Positions 1 to 9,144 of a stretch of DNA of 64,000 nucleotides are shown in pieces. The stretch covers positions 1 to 64,000 of the forward strand of contig ML978126.1 in the NCBI GenBank assembly GCA_010015805.1, written 5' to 3'. The notes under the pieces were generated by a model. It was not told the origin of the DNA. It saw only the letters and a program-made list of their open reading frames with translations, and searched no databases. This DNA comes from Rhizodiscina lignyota (Eukaryota; Ascomycota; Dothideomycetes; Aulographales; Rhizodiscinaceae). Position 1 is the first letter of the stretch, and each line of letters starts with the position of its first letter. The translations under genes and the position numbers were made by a program.

Positions 1-1268
1 GGATACGTCGTTCTGTTTGGTTATCGGCTGATAGGCTTCGGGAGCGTTGTCGTTTGCCTAATAGCATGCGTTGAGGTTGAATAGAGGTGGTGAAGGTGGT
101 GGAGGTGGTAGAGGTTGAGTTTTTCGGAGCGCTATTTTCGGAGGTTCGCGCCTCGCCCTGTGGCGGCGGCGATGAGGGAAAAACCTACGCGATACAAATG
201 CAGAATCCAGTGCTTGCTACTACAGGAAATAGTAACTAGTAACGTAGGCTTTAGTGTCAACGTTTGTGTGTAACTTGACTCCCCGGATGGGACGAGACTG
301 TGCCTACTATCGCCGAAATATGTGGCGCAGGCGGAGAGACCTCTGCTCCGACAAGGCTGATCGACAGGGCTATAATCGGAGATTTTCTGCCAATGAAATG
401 CTGAGCGCTCGTCATACTTCCTAATTTGGACAATGCGACAAATTCCACAAACGCCGATGTTACATTTTTAAAGTCAAGCCACAACTTTATTTCAATGTCA
501 GTTCCGCAAGGACGTTAGTGCAGCTGAATTATATCAACAGGTGCAGAAAAGGCCCAAAGCAATGTGAGAGGCCGGATCGTTCGTCGGAGTTAGCGGATGA
601 CTTCGCACATTGAAGCTGAAATGTCTGTCGTTAGTTGAGGATCTTGAAGGGAAGGCGTGATTTTTAGGACAGTTCAAAATTCAAAGGCTAGAATGTATGA
701 GACAGCGCCATCAGGCGTTAATTGGTCGAATGCCCATTAACCTAAACAATCAGGTTATCCGACAACGCAAATCAGACCAACATTAAAGATGCATGCTGTT
801 CAAATGAATCCCCATGAATCTCTCGTACCGCTTATTAACCACCCTATTTACTCTAAGATGATTTGTTCCAGCTCCATCGTATCGGAGCGGCATAAGTCAG
901 ATCGGTGTTGAACACCCTGGGAGCCCGTCATTCTCTTGAGTTTCGGAGACTTTGCACTCATACGTATCCCATTCTTCGTCCAATAACGGCGATTTGTCAC
1001 GGTACTCGCGCTGGTGTCCACGAACTTGCGTCGTGCATATCTTACGGCCCCCGCCCAAAGCACTACCAAATGTATATGGATTACAGTCCGCTTGAATCCT
1101 GCAAACGATCTAATAAGTTAGGATGGATACGGCGGGTCAAATACTGCCCGCTTTTAGACGAGTATATGGCTCATTCATTGAGTATTTAAAAGTCCATTGC
1201 GCGTAAAGTGAACATGGCATATACAGCACATCTAATCTTTGTCCACAGACTTTCAAAGGCCATTCACG
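1..1268. other. Intergenic region, no gene recognised
   Basis: No frame here gives a recognisable protein, and the short open frames (for example 905-1189) have no plausible start context or family motif. A short GGT-rich microsatellite-like stretch lies at about 85-118. The last few hundred bases presumably hold the promoter of the next gene. Confidence 0.5.
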
Positions 1269-2043
1269 ATGGCTGCTACTGAGATCGTTTTCTTAACCGC
1301 TGACCCAAGTCTTGACATCAAGACTCCTGGAACGAAAGGCGCAGATGCCTTGAAGAAGGTTACGGAGATACTCAAGGAACAAGATGGATTTGAGAGCGTA
1401 GCCGTTGGCAGGCAGGAACCGAACAAAGAGGTCGTTCAAGCCATGATAGGTAGTTGCCAACAAACACATTTCGAGTTCGCACTCAAACGTATAATGAACA
1501 GAATGGGCCGACATCAATGATCATATCAACTTCGCGACCGGACCCGAGTTTTCGGTATTCCGAGAGAGCCTTACAGCCGTATTCGGTGAGAAGGGTTTCT
1601 TTCACACATTCTTTGACCGCTCCCTATTTGGACCTGGCGCGCCAGCTAGGTCCAATGTGACAGAGTTCTGCCGGCTGTACTTTCCTGCATCTCAGGTCAA
1701 CCCCAGCTTCCAGGCCCAGGTCGAGCAGGTTTGGGGATCGTTTGAAAAGGTCATGAAAGAGAATGCAGAAGGAGTTCGCGATTGCGTGAAAGGATGGGTG
1801 TTGGAGGAGACAGAACATGAGAGCGTAAAGAAAGAGAAAGCCAAATGTTTCCTTGCCTGTGTCGGCTGGGACAGCTTGGAGTGCCATGATCGAGCGAATC
1901 AGAGCGAGTTTTTTGCAAAGGCGGCGCCTCCTCTGCTTGAGCTGGTCACCGCATACGATATTGTGAGTGTCCATCTGTCTCGAGAAGACCATGTGAATGC
2001 TAACAGAGGACAGTGGTTTGTGGAATGTGGAATGGCAGAGTAA
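1269..2043 (+). CDS. Two-lobed dimeric alpha/beta-barrel (ABM-like) protein
   Basis: Three exons (1269-1449, 1502-1962, 2014-2043) join in frame to give a 223-aa protein; the introns are 52 and 51 bp with GT..AG ends. The ATG at 1269 is preferred over an upstream TTG. Two similar halves are visible. Each starts with a hydrophobic strand (EIVFLTAD; VTEFCRLYF), has a helix ending in an E-x-x-x-G/D segment, and finishes with a W-x-D-x-x-x-H strand-helix motif (EWADINDH; GWDSLECHD). This duplicated pattern is typical of dimeric alpha/beta-barrel proteins such as antibiotic-biosynthesis-monooxygenase-like or stress-response barrel proteins of fungi. Such folds act as cofactor-free oxygenases or in stress responses, but no active-site residue can be assigned here. 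No signal peptide is seen, so it is probably cytosolic. The next gene downstream on the same strand encodes a regulator, but a functional link is only a guess. Confidence 0.7.
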
Positions 2044-2368
2044 GAGATTGCGGATATTATTCCTTGGAAATGACTCACTCTACTCTGACCATTTCAAACG
2101 AGCGAATGGGGACGTGATAGTTACAGAGAGGTTGTACCTGGACGTGTGTTGAAGAGATCTTCTCGAAGAAAGATAAGATCACGATTGGCGCTAAGAATGG
2201 AAATATTACACAGGAAATAGACTAGCGCGTATCACACCATCTTTTCATCGCCTTATCAGCCTCTAGGGCCAAATCACCAGACAAGCCAATTATGCCGCTG
2301 TATGCTGCTTTTCACAGATTTTTCAATTCGGCGGGTGAAAGAGCAAGGTGTGGGCCATTGTCCCCTTG

Positions 2369-4148
2369 ATGAAATCAGAACGCGGAAGAGCCTCCAAGGC
2401 CTGCATTACTTGTAGGAAACAGAAGACACGATGCTATGAAGCCAGCACTGGAACTGGCGAGTGCTTGAGATGCCAAACTTTGAGCATATCATGCTCACTG
2501 CAAGGAGGGAATCGGCTTGGCCCGCTGGCTCGTCCCACACAACGGGCGAGCGGAGACGACTCCACGACGGATGACAGGTCTGTCAAATGTGTTACGCGTA
2601 GAGGTACAATTTCTAAGATAAAATAGGCTTAAGCATCTTGAGGATACTGTAGCTGCTCTGGTCCAACGTGTCTATAGCGAAGATGGACCCATACGAGAGG
2701 AATGCGCCCAACCACGGCGAGATGATCCGGATGCAGTAAATATGTTTGACTCCGGCATTGCTGGAAGTTTCCAAGCTCCTGTCATTCTCCTCCGCGATGT
2801 TGCTTCCGAAGTGGGGTTGAGCCCGGATGATCGTAGGATTGAAAAGTTCTCCAGAAATCAAGAGCGTCGAGATATTCTTAGCAGTGGGCTTTTGAAAACT
2901 GAGGAAGCAATCCCGCTGATTGCCCTTTTCCAAGAGCACTACGGGCGATGGGTCTCTTTCGATACTGCTACACGACCGGAGATGTTATTACATCAACTAA
3001 GAAGCTCACCCTTACTTCTGGCTGCCTGCTGTTTGATCGCAATTAGGCATACGAACATGGAATTGGCGGGTCGACTAGCGGATCCATTATTCCAAGAAGT
3101 CAAGTCGCTTCTTACGGGAACCATCTTGTCAGTCCCACAATCTGTGGAGTTCTTTCAAGCCTCCGTGGTCCTTAGCTTCTGGTCCACAACAATCGGACAA
3201 TCGCCTTTGAGCCTTGACAGTTGGCTTTTGAGTGGGTTTGCCTTGCAACACGGTTTTGCGAGCGCCGTTTTCAGCTTGTCAGCAGAAGGGACGATTGGCG
3301 GCAGACCCAAGAGCAAGGGAGAACTCGATCGGCTGTGTATTTGGAACCATCTCTGCCTCTCTCATCTGCATTACTGTGTCGGAACACGTCGCACTGCTGT
3401 TCTCCAGCGATCGCATGTTGATCGTTGCCGCTGGATCCTAGATTCCGACCATGCCACGAATTTCGAGTGTCGAATTATTGCCGAGATTTATCTCTACTGG
3501 ACAATATATGAGCACTGCTATTCTTATCCTGTCGACCTGCCCAAGATACAAGCTGCCTTGCGCGCATGGAAGCTGGACTGGGAGTATCTGTTTGAGCAGC
3601 CTCGTACTCAATTCCTCCAAATGGGACTGCATTTCGCTCATCTCGTCGCGTATGACCATTCACTCAAATCACGATCCGCAGCGGTACGCGAGTCCTTGCT
3701 CTCTGAGATGGTACGCCTTTCGGTACATATCATTTCGATGGCGATGGAAACAGCAGACGACCGTACTCGGCATCTCAGTGATCATATATACCACATGATC
3801 ACATTTGCTGCTGTCACAATCTGTCGCTTGCTACATATGTACGAGAGTCAGCTCACAGCTTCAAACGATCTTGCGGAGCTCGACAAAACGGTCCTCACAC
3901 TAGCAACTTGGCTCCACTCAATAGGCCCGCCATGCCACGTTGCGCATACATTTGGCGACGTTGTTGCTGCGTTCCACAAGAAGCTTCGTCCAAGTGCTCA
4001 GCCGACATCGCCCACTCTGTCGTATCAGGAGGCGGACCCGGTTATTGATGTCGACTTTGCCAGCCTCTTCCCGGATCTCTTTGGCACAAATCTACTTGGA
4101 GGAACCACACCAGAACTGCTGCCTGATTGGGACCCGAACTTTGGATGA
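2369..4148 (+). CDS. Zn2Cys6 transcription factor, PrtT-like
   Basis: Exons 2369-2577 and 2627-4148, joined over a 49-bp intron, encode 576 aa. The N-terminus has a canonical binuclear zinc cluster with cysteines 12, 15, 22, 32, 35 and 42 (C-x2-C-x6-C-x9-C-x2-C-x6-C), followed by a short leucine-rich helix (RLKHLEDTVAALVQRV) that could dimerise. Splicing is supported because it removes an in-frame stop and joins D-D-R to L-K-H. The remaining ~450 residues resemble the fungal-specific regulatory domain of PrtT-type activators of secreted proteases (helical, ending in a short acidic/aromatic tail with L-x-P-D-W-D-P). The start at 2369 is chosen because the upstream in-frame GTG is not a credible fungal start. 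Target genes cannot be read from the sequence; the PrtT assignment is by general resemblance and may be wrong at subfamily level. Confidence 0.85.
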
Positions 4149-4280
4149 TGAGCTTGTATCATTGAGAATCGCTTGATCGTTTCGTGAAGGCAAAATGTCG
4201 CCATTGCACGAAGCATATAGGAAAGAGATTTTTCATTCATTGTTTCGCATTTCTTCACATCAACGATAACTGTCGTGAGA

Positions 4281-5484
4281 CTACAAGCCCCAGATAACGA
4301 CACGGCCGTCAACTCCGCTTGTACTGACTTGGGTCACGTTCTCTGGACTGCCTGCCTGAACGCGGATCGTGTTGACTGTATTTTGATGAACAGTCTTCAG
4401 CTGCGTATCATCCTTGGTCTTGCCCTTCAGATCCAGCTGCTTGAACATATTCAGGGCAGACTCTTCCCTCGCACCGTCCATACCGGGACGAGACTTTGAC
4501 TCGATTGAGCCGGTGAGCTGCCATCCTTGCTCACTACCTTGGAAGCGGTACGCTTCACAATCCTGGTAGAGATCGGGTTAGCTCTAAATGAAGAATCAAG
4601 ACTTGGAGTAGAATGGACGTACATGGCCGGCAGCAATGATCTCACTCTCGTTCCGCCAAACGAGACTCATGAATGGTAGAAGCTGCGTATTCACGCTCAC
4701 AATCGCCTTAGGTGGCTGCTCCGGCCCACTGGGATAAACAACTGTTACGCTGCTATCATGAGCTGTAAATGCCAGAGCGTTTCCGCTTGGCGAGAAAGCT
4801 ACATCGTGTACCCAACCTGCCGTCGTATTGAGGAATTCGCCACAAACAGTATTGAAGGGCAATTTCTCGCCCCAGGCCGTAGGTGCAGGTCGGTCCTCGA
4901 CTTGCTTGATGAAGCTGCTGAATACCCTCGCATGACCATCGGTGGATCCAGCCGCAACCAATACACTATTGGGGTGCCAGGCAACCGATGTGATTGTAGA
5001 CCTTATGGGCTTCTTGATGTGCTTCGACACCCACCAGTCATTCTCTTCTTCGAAGTGGCAGACAGCTATGACGCGGGCGCCGGAGCCAGCCGCAAACTTG
5101 GTCTCTGACGGAGACCAACGGACGCATGTTGCGGCACGGTTGATGCGGAGAAGGACAAGCGTTGGCTTCCAACCAGAGGGAGAGGGCTCCCAGACATAGG
5201 CATTACGGTCTATTCCCTTTCGTCAGACTCAATATCATGCGATCAATTCAACGTGTCCCACCTTGGGAGCATGTCACAATTTTGCCAGTATTTGGAGCAA
5301 TATCAACGCCCGTGACAGTCTTGTCATGTCCTCTGAGCTCATCTTTCAGCCTGAATGCTCCGCCAGCCTTGTTGTAGAGCTCTACATTGTTCTCGCGGGC
5401 CACGGCAAGCGTCTGCCTGTCAGCGGAGAAGGAATGGTCGGCGATAGGGTGATGGAAGAGGTGGTGCACTTCTGGAGGCGCCAT
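4281..5484 (-). CDS. ARC40: Arp2/3 complex 41-kDa subunit ARPC1 (WD40)
   Basis: Three exons (5484-5262, 5209-4623, 4562-4281) give 363 aa, the usual ARPC1 length; introns are 52 and 60 bp. The protein starts MAPPEVHHLF and runs through WD40 blades with the ARPC1-specific phrases ELRGHDKTVTGVDIAP, CSQDRNAYVWEP, THVRW-like AATCVRWSP, HFEEENDWWVSKHIKKP and a GWVHDVAFSPSG blade, ending with a TSGVDGRVVIWGL blade. ARPC1 sits in the Arp2/3 complex, which nucleates branched actin at endocytic patches. The gene diverges from the RRM-protein gene across about 300 bp. No residue loss or frameshift is seen. The family assignment is secure; the symbol follows yeast usage. Confidence 0.95.
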
Positions 5485-5781
5485 GGCGGATCGGTGCAGA
5501 CCAATGCAATAGGAGGAGCTCTCTACTATTGCAGGGCCTTTTGATAGTGAAGGCCGCTTTGTAAATGTGACAGTCGTAATATTCCATTCGAGTGCAAGCT
5601 CAATGGGGATGTGGGGAGCGCCAAGAGTTGTTGACAGGGGTGTGGTGCCAAGGCCTGCAAATAATATAGTTCGCGACTCGCTGCACGCGATCTTCCCTCT
5701 TCTTCCCAAACTTCAAACACCACCAACACTTTTGCACTTTTCCCTCTTCTTCTTGCAACGCAATCGCAAGCTCACTTCGCC
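5485..5781. promoter_or_regulatory. Shared divergent promoter, ARPC1 / U2B''-like gene
   Basis: Only 297 bp separate the start codons of two divergently transcribed housekeeping genes, so both core promoters must lie here. Long C/T-rich runs precede the plus-strand start (about 5690-5780), as is common in fungal housekeeping promoters. No TATA box is evident. Confidence 0.6.
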
Positions 5782-6741
5782 ATGGCTTCGAAGGAAGCGC
5801 CTTCGAAAGACGCGACTGCGAAGTCTGGCGCTCCAGCCGCGAAAGCTCCAAAAGATCCTAAGGTGCCACTAGATCTGAGCACTCCAAGTCAGACGTGAGT
5901 GTCTTCACATCTTTGATTGATTGTTGATCGAGTACTACTAGAATGAAGGTGCCGCAAGATCTGGGTGCTCCAAATAGAACGTGGGTGTTTTCGCATCTTT
6001 GATATGTTGGTTAATCGATTATTATAGGCTGTACATCTCGAATCTCAACGAGAAGTTGAACAAGGAGACCATGAAAAAGGCGCTCTACATGGCCTTCTCC
6101 CACTACGGCGCCGTCCTTGACATCGTCAATCTGAAGACCATGAAGATGCGAGGCCAGGCGCACATCACGTTCCGCGACATCGAGACCGCTACCTCGGCTT
6201 TGCGCGATATGCAGGGCTTCAATTTCTATGAGAAGAACATGGTGAGTTGCGTATATGTGTTGCGAGGAGTAGTAGTAATGAAATTTAGGTGATCGGGTAC
6301 GCAAAAGGCAAGGCGAACTTCGTAGCCAAGCACGATGGGACCTTGCCGTATACTGGATACTCTGCACGAGCGTCTGCCCAAGAACAGTCCAGCGATTCCA
6401 ATCAGAACATCTTCAATGCGCCTCCACCAGTTCCTACAGGCACTATGATCGAAAACGGAGCTACTGATGAGGAGATGACGGATGGTAGCAAGGCTCTCAT
6501 GACACTGCCTGATGCAAATGGCGAGTCCTCGCGTGGCGCCAAGAGGGCTAGAGATGGTGGAGAGGGCAGGGCAGGGGTCAAGAAGGCTAAGGTGGGCGGT
6601 CTAGAGGAAGAAGATGACGGAGTGCAGGCAAGTGCAAAGACTATCAAAGGAAAGGAAAAGCTTGCCGAGACGTCCATGGAGGAGGATGACGAGGAGGATG
6701 ACGAGGGAGAGGCAGCCATGGAAGAGTCAGACGAAGATTGA
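5782..6741 (+). CDS. U2B''/U1A-like spliceosomal RRM protein (Msl1 type)
   Basis: Exons 5782-5894, 6028-6241 and 6289-6741 give 259 aa. An optional exon at 5942-5980 would add 13 residues in frame (see repeat entry). The N-terminus is Lys/Ala-rich. One RRM follows, with RNP2 LYISNL and RNP1 RGQAHITF, the signature of the U1A/U2B''/SNF family, plus the typical K-rich loop (NEKLNKETMKKALY) and MQGFNFYEKNM. The C-terminus is a charged low-complexity tail with K-R motifs and runs of Glu/Asp; no second RRM is visible, as in yeast Msl1. The protein would bind U2 (or U1) snRNA stem-loops in the nucleus. U1A versus U2B'' cannot be settled from the sequence alone. It is odd that a splicing factor gene carries a duplicated exon/intron unit. 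Confidence 0.88.
5856..6027 (+). repeat. 86-bp tandem duplication of exon end plus intron
   Basis: Copy 1 (5856-5941) holds the last 39 nt of exon 1 and a 47-bp intron. Copy 2 (5942-6027) aligns to it without indels: 39 nt then a 47-bp intron. Copy 2 keeps an acceptor (CTACTAG) before it and a donor (GTGGGT versus GTGAGT in copy 1) after it. The 39-nt segment is open in the correct phase and encodes M-K-V-P-Q-D-L-G-A-P-N-R-T, against P-K-V-P-L-D-L-S-T-P-S-Q-T in copy 1. It can be skipped as one 133-bp intron (5895-6027) or included as a cassette exon. Confidence 0.9.
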
Positions 6742-7001
6742 AAGGGCATACTCTGATGCTCTTGCACTACGTTTGGATTCTTGACGGGCACTTGTTTCTC
6801 ATTATGGTGGCCGGACTCAATTTTGCATTGCTCGGAGTTTATATGCGGCGACAGGCCAGTGGTCCTCAAATGGGAATTGGCATCGGACCTTTGTACAAAT
6901 AGGGGAATTCAGCATTGGCTGAACGGTCCATCGGTAGCGTACTTGCGCTTCCATCTCGATATGCAGTAGGACTGCTATCATGAATCCATCACGATATGAC
7001 A

Positions 7002-7909
7002 TCAAGGGTTTTCTTGAGTACTAGGTGCATACAATCCCACAGCTCCTCCCGAAACTCCTAGCCAGATGAACAGATACTCTTCAGTCGATACTCCACGGCC
7101 TGTAGCGACCTCTTGCATCGCATCCGGTGTCTGACACGGATGAATAAAGAAGCATGCTCCTCCTGTGATGGGATGTTCCTGACATGTCATTATTAGCATG
7201 TGAAGTGCAAATCAGGTCGATTGACGGACCGTCATGGTAAGAGCTCCAAGCGGACCATGCGCACTCAATGCTTCTTTCTGCTGTTCGGGAACGAGAAGCT
7301 TGTAGACTTCTTCAATGTTCTGTTCGAGACTGCCATCCGCCTTGCGCAAAACGAGATATAATACCGGGACACGGTAGGATGGTGAGAACACAATATTATA
7401 CGCTACTGTGCTGGACTCACGGTCGCCAGCGCAACGATATAAAGCATCCTACTGCAATCAATTCTCGTGTCACGCAAATGAGAGGTGCTAACGAACCACG
7501 TCTTCTTCGTCAACTTCTTCTTCTGCCTCTTGGCTTGCCTCAGCTGATTCCACTGATCCAGTTGATCTCTTTCCAAGCACCTTTATGATTTCGAGGTACT
7601 CAGTTCCATTCTGTGATTCATCAGCATAGAGACGCTGCGCATTCTCCATCAACATCCGCACACCTTGACTTTCATTTCAATGCATTCCCAAGGATATCCC
7701 GAGGTTCCCACGGACCGAAGAAAAGACTTGCAACATTCTGAGAACCCTGATGTTGTCAAGAACGGGTATGATTGGATTCCAGTCATCCCCCATCATATCT
7801 TGATGAACAAGCGAAAGATGTAGTGAAGCTGTCAGGCGGCCGTTATCCAATGAGGTGTCTTGCCTTAACCTGCCTCGGGTCCGTGCTCGAGGTGACGAAA
7901 CGGTTTCAT
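7002..7909 (-). CDS. ATG10: ATG10-like autophagy E2 enzyme
   Basis: The C-terminal half is clear. The segment FSPSYRVPVLYL matches the ATG10/ATG3 family core. The catalytic region reads EHPITGG..FFIHPCQT, where the Cys of H-P-C is the E2-like active site. It is followed by the conserved YLFIWLGVSGGAVGL and a short tail. ATG10 conjugates ATG12 to ATG5 in the cytosol during autophagosome formation. Exons of the conserved part join at a 51-bp intron near 7200-7230 and another near 7450-7500. The N-terminal third is uncertain. An in-frame TGA at about 7676 disappears if a 48-bp intron (GTGGGA..AAG) is assumed, and a further short intron leads back to an ATG at 7909. That 5' structure is a guess; the first exon could differ. 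Confidence 0.75.
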
Positions 7910-7910
7910 G

Positions 7911-7918
7911 TCACGTGA
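7911..7918. promoter_or_regulatory. TCACGTGA palindrome upstream of ATG10-like gene
   Basis: A perfect palindromic E-box octamer lies immediately before the proposed ATG10 start. bHLH factors bind CACGTG cores. If the true start is further in, the site is still in the proximal promoter. Function is inferred. Confidence 0.35.
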
Positions 7919-7919
7919 A

Positions 7920-9144
7920 GTCCGCAAGCTAGAGATCTCAGTCTTGGCTAGAGTTCCTCCTTGTAAATCTTTGAATTTCTCTCACAGAAGTAAAGGAGGG
8001 AAGCTACATAACTGACTCGTACTTTATTCGGAATGGTGTATAGAAATGCACGTATTCGCCTTTGCTCAAAGACGAAGTAAGATTCTCCAGTTTAACTAAT
8101 AAATAGCTACTAAAGTCAACCTTAAACTATAAGCTCTAAAGTATTGTATTCTATGTACAGTTTGTGACTTGCCACGAAGATTCTGGATCTGAAGAGTGCC
8201 TGGACCTCGGCTGAACTTCAAGCCCCTAGCCGAGACACGATCGAGACACCAGAGAGGGACATACAACAGCCTACTGCGCAGCATATACCACGATATCAGC
8301 AATAAACAAGGACATGAGATTAACATACAAGAACAGGTCCCGCAGTTCGTGGCACCACCATGGCGAAACGGCCCAACGGCCCACGTGGAAGCAAGCGCAG
8401 AAGCGGCACGCTCTAAACACGATGCGGAGAGTCGAAAATCCAATTGCATACACATCTACACAGACGGGAGTAGCATAGGAGGTCACGGGGGGCAGCGGCA
8501 GTCTGTCTAACAAGCCAGCGACATGCGAAAGCTACGTACAGCAGATGCATAGCGGCTTGACGTACGGCGAATCGTTCTCTACTGCGAGCGGTACCTGCGT
8601 TCGACATAGGATCTTGGGATGCTTTTGCGTCCGGACGGAGGCGGCCGAGCCAAACGTAAAGTTTTGGATATGTCAGGTGCGTTCATCTCTGAATAAAATT
8701 GTCTGGCGAAGTGTAATTGACAGGAGGCGTAGGTCTGGACATGACTGTGCCGCAGAGCGCTTCTCAAAGGCGGGCAATTGGCGATGCATTACTTGGGACC
8801 AGTCATTTCTCAGATGCCCAGCTCCCAGTCTCCGAAGCTTGGCTCGATGGGGCGTCTTTAGATCAATTATCTCCCTGAGACAAACTGCCACAGAGGATTC
8901 TCCTCCAGGCAGAGAGCCAATCAGAGACCGACAACGGCGCAAAAGTGGCTGATGCTGCCTATGCATGCTGCAGGGCCGACATCTTCACCGAATATCCCCT
9001 CTTTGGCCGGCATTGACATTAATTGGGGTCATGACACACGGTCTTCGCCGTTAATTCTTTGATTCCATCTGATTTTGATCCTGAGGAGCCCGTCGTTGAT
9101 ATTCTAATATCCATTTTCAATCATTGGGATCCCCATCACCGACC
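7920..9144. other. Gene-free stretch holding a LINE relic
   Basis: Apart from the non-LTR retrotransposon remnant (separate entry), no gene is recognised. The last ~150 bp before 9145 should contain the rvt promoter; no TATA box is obvious. Confidence 0.5.
8190..8590 (+). mobile_element. Decayed Tad-type LINE, start of RNase H domain
   Basis: The frame at 8196-8510 encodes FVAPPWRNGPTAHVE and then IHIYTDGSSIGGHG, which is the linker and the first strand of the RNase H domain of fungal Tad1/I-clade non-LTR retrotransposons (consensus PPWW..P then INIYTDGSGI.G..GAAAVC). Next to it a one-base frameshift moves the continuation GAAAVCLTSQRHAKATY into another frame, which then meets a stop. No reverse transcriptase or endonuclease domain is found nearby, so this is a dead fragment of about 400 bp. 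Ends and target-site duplications cannot be identified. Confidence 0.75.

Noticed and set aside
2578-2626. Short 23-bp intron (GTACAA..TAG) in the first Zn2Cys6 gene
   Set aside because: Too short and breaks the frame; the 49-bp intron starting at 2578 restores it.
8545-8952. Open frame downstream of the LINE fragment as a further coding part
   Set aside because: No LINE or other motif after the RNase H start; only the fragment to about 8590 can be supported.
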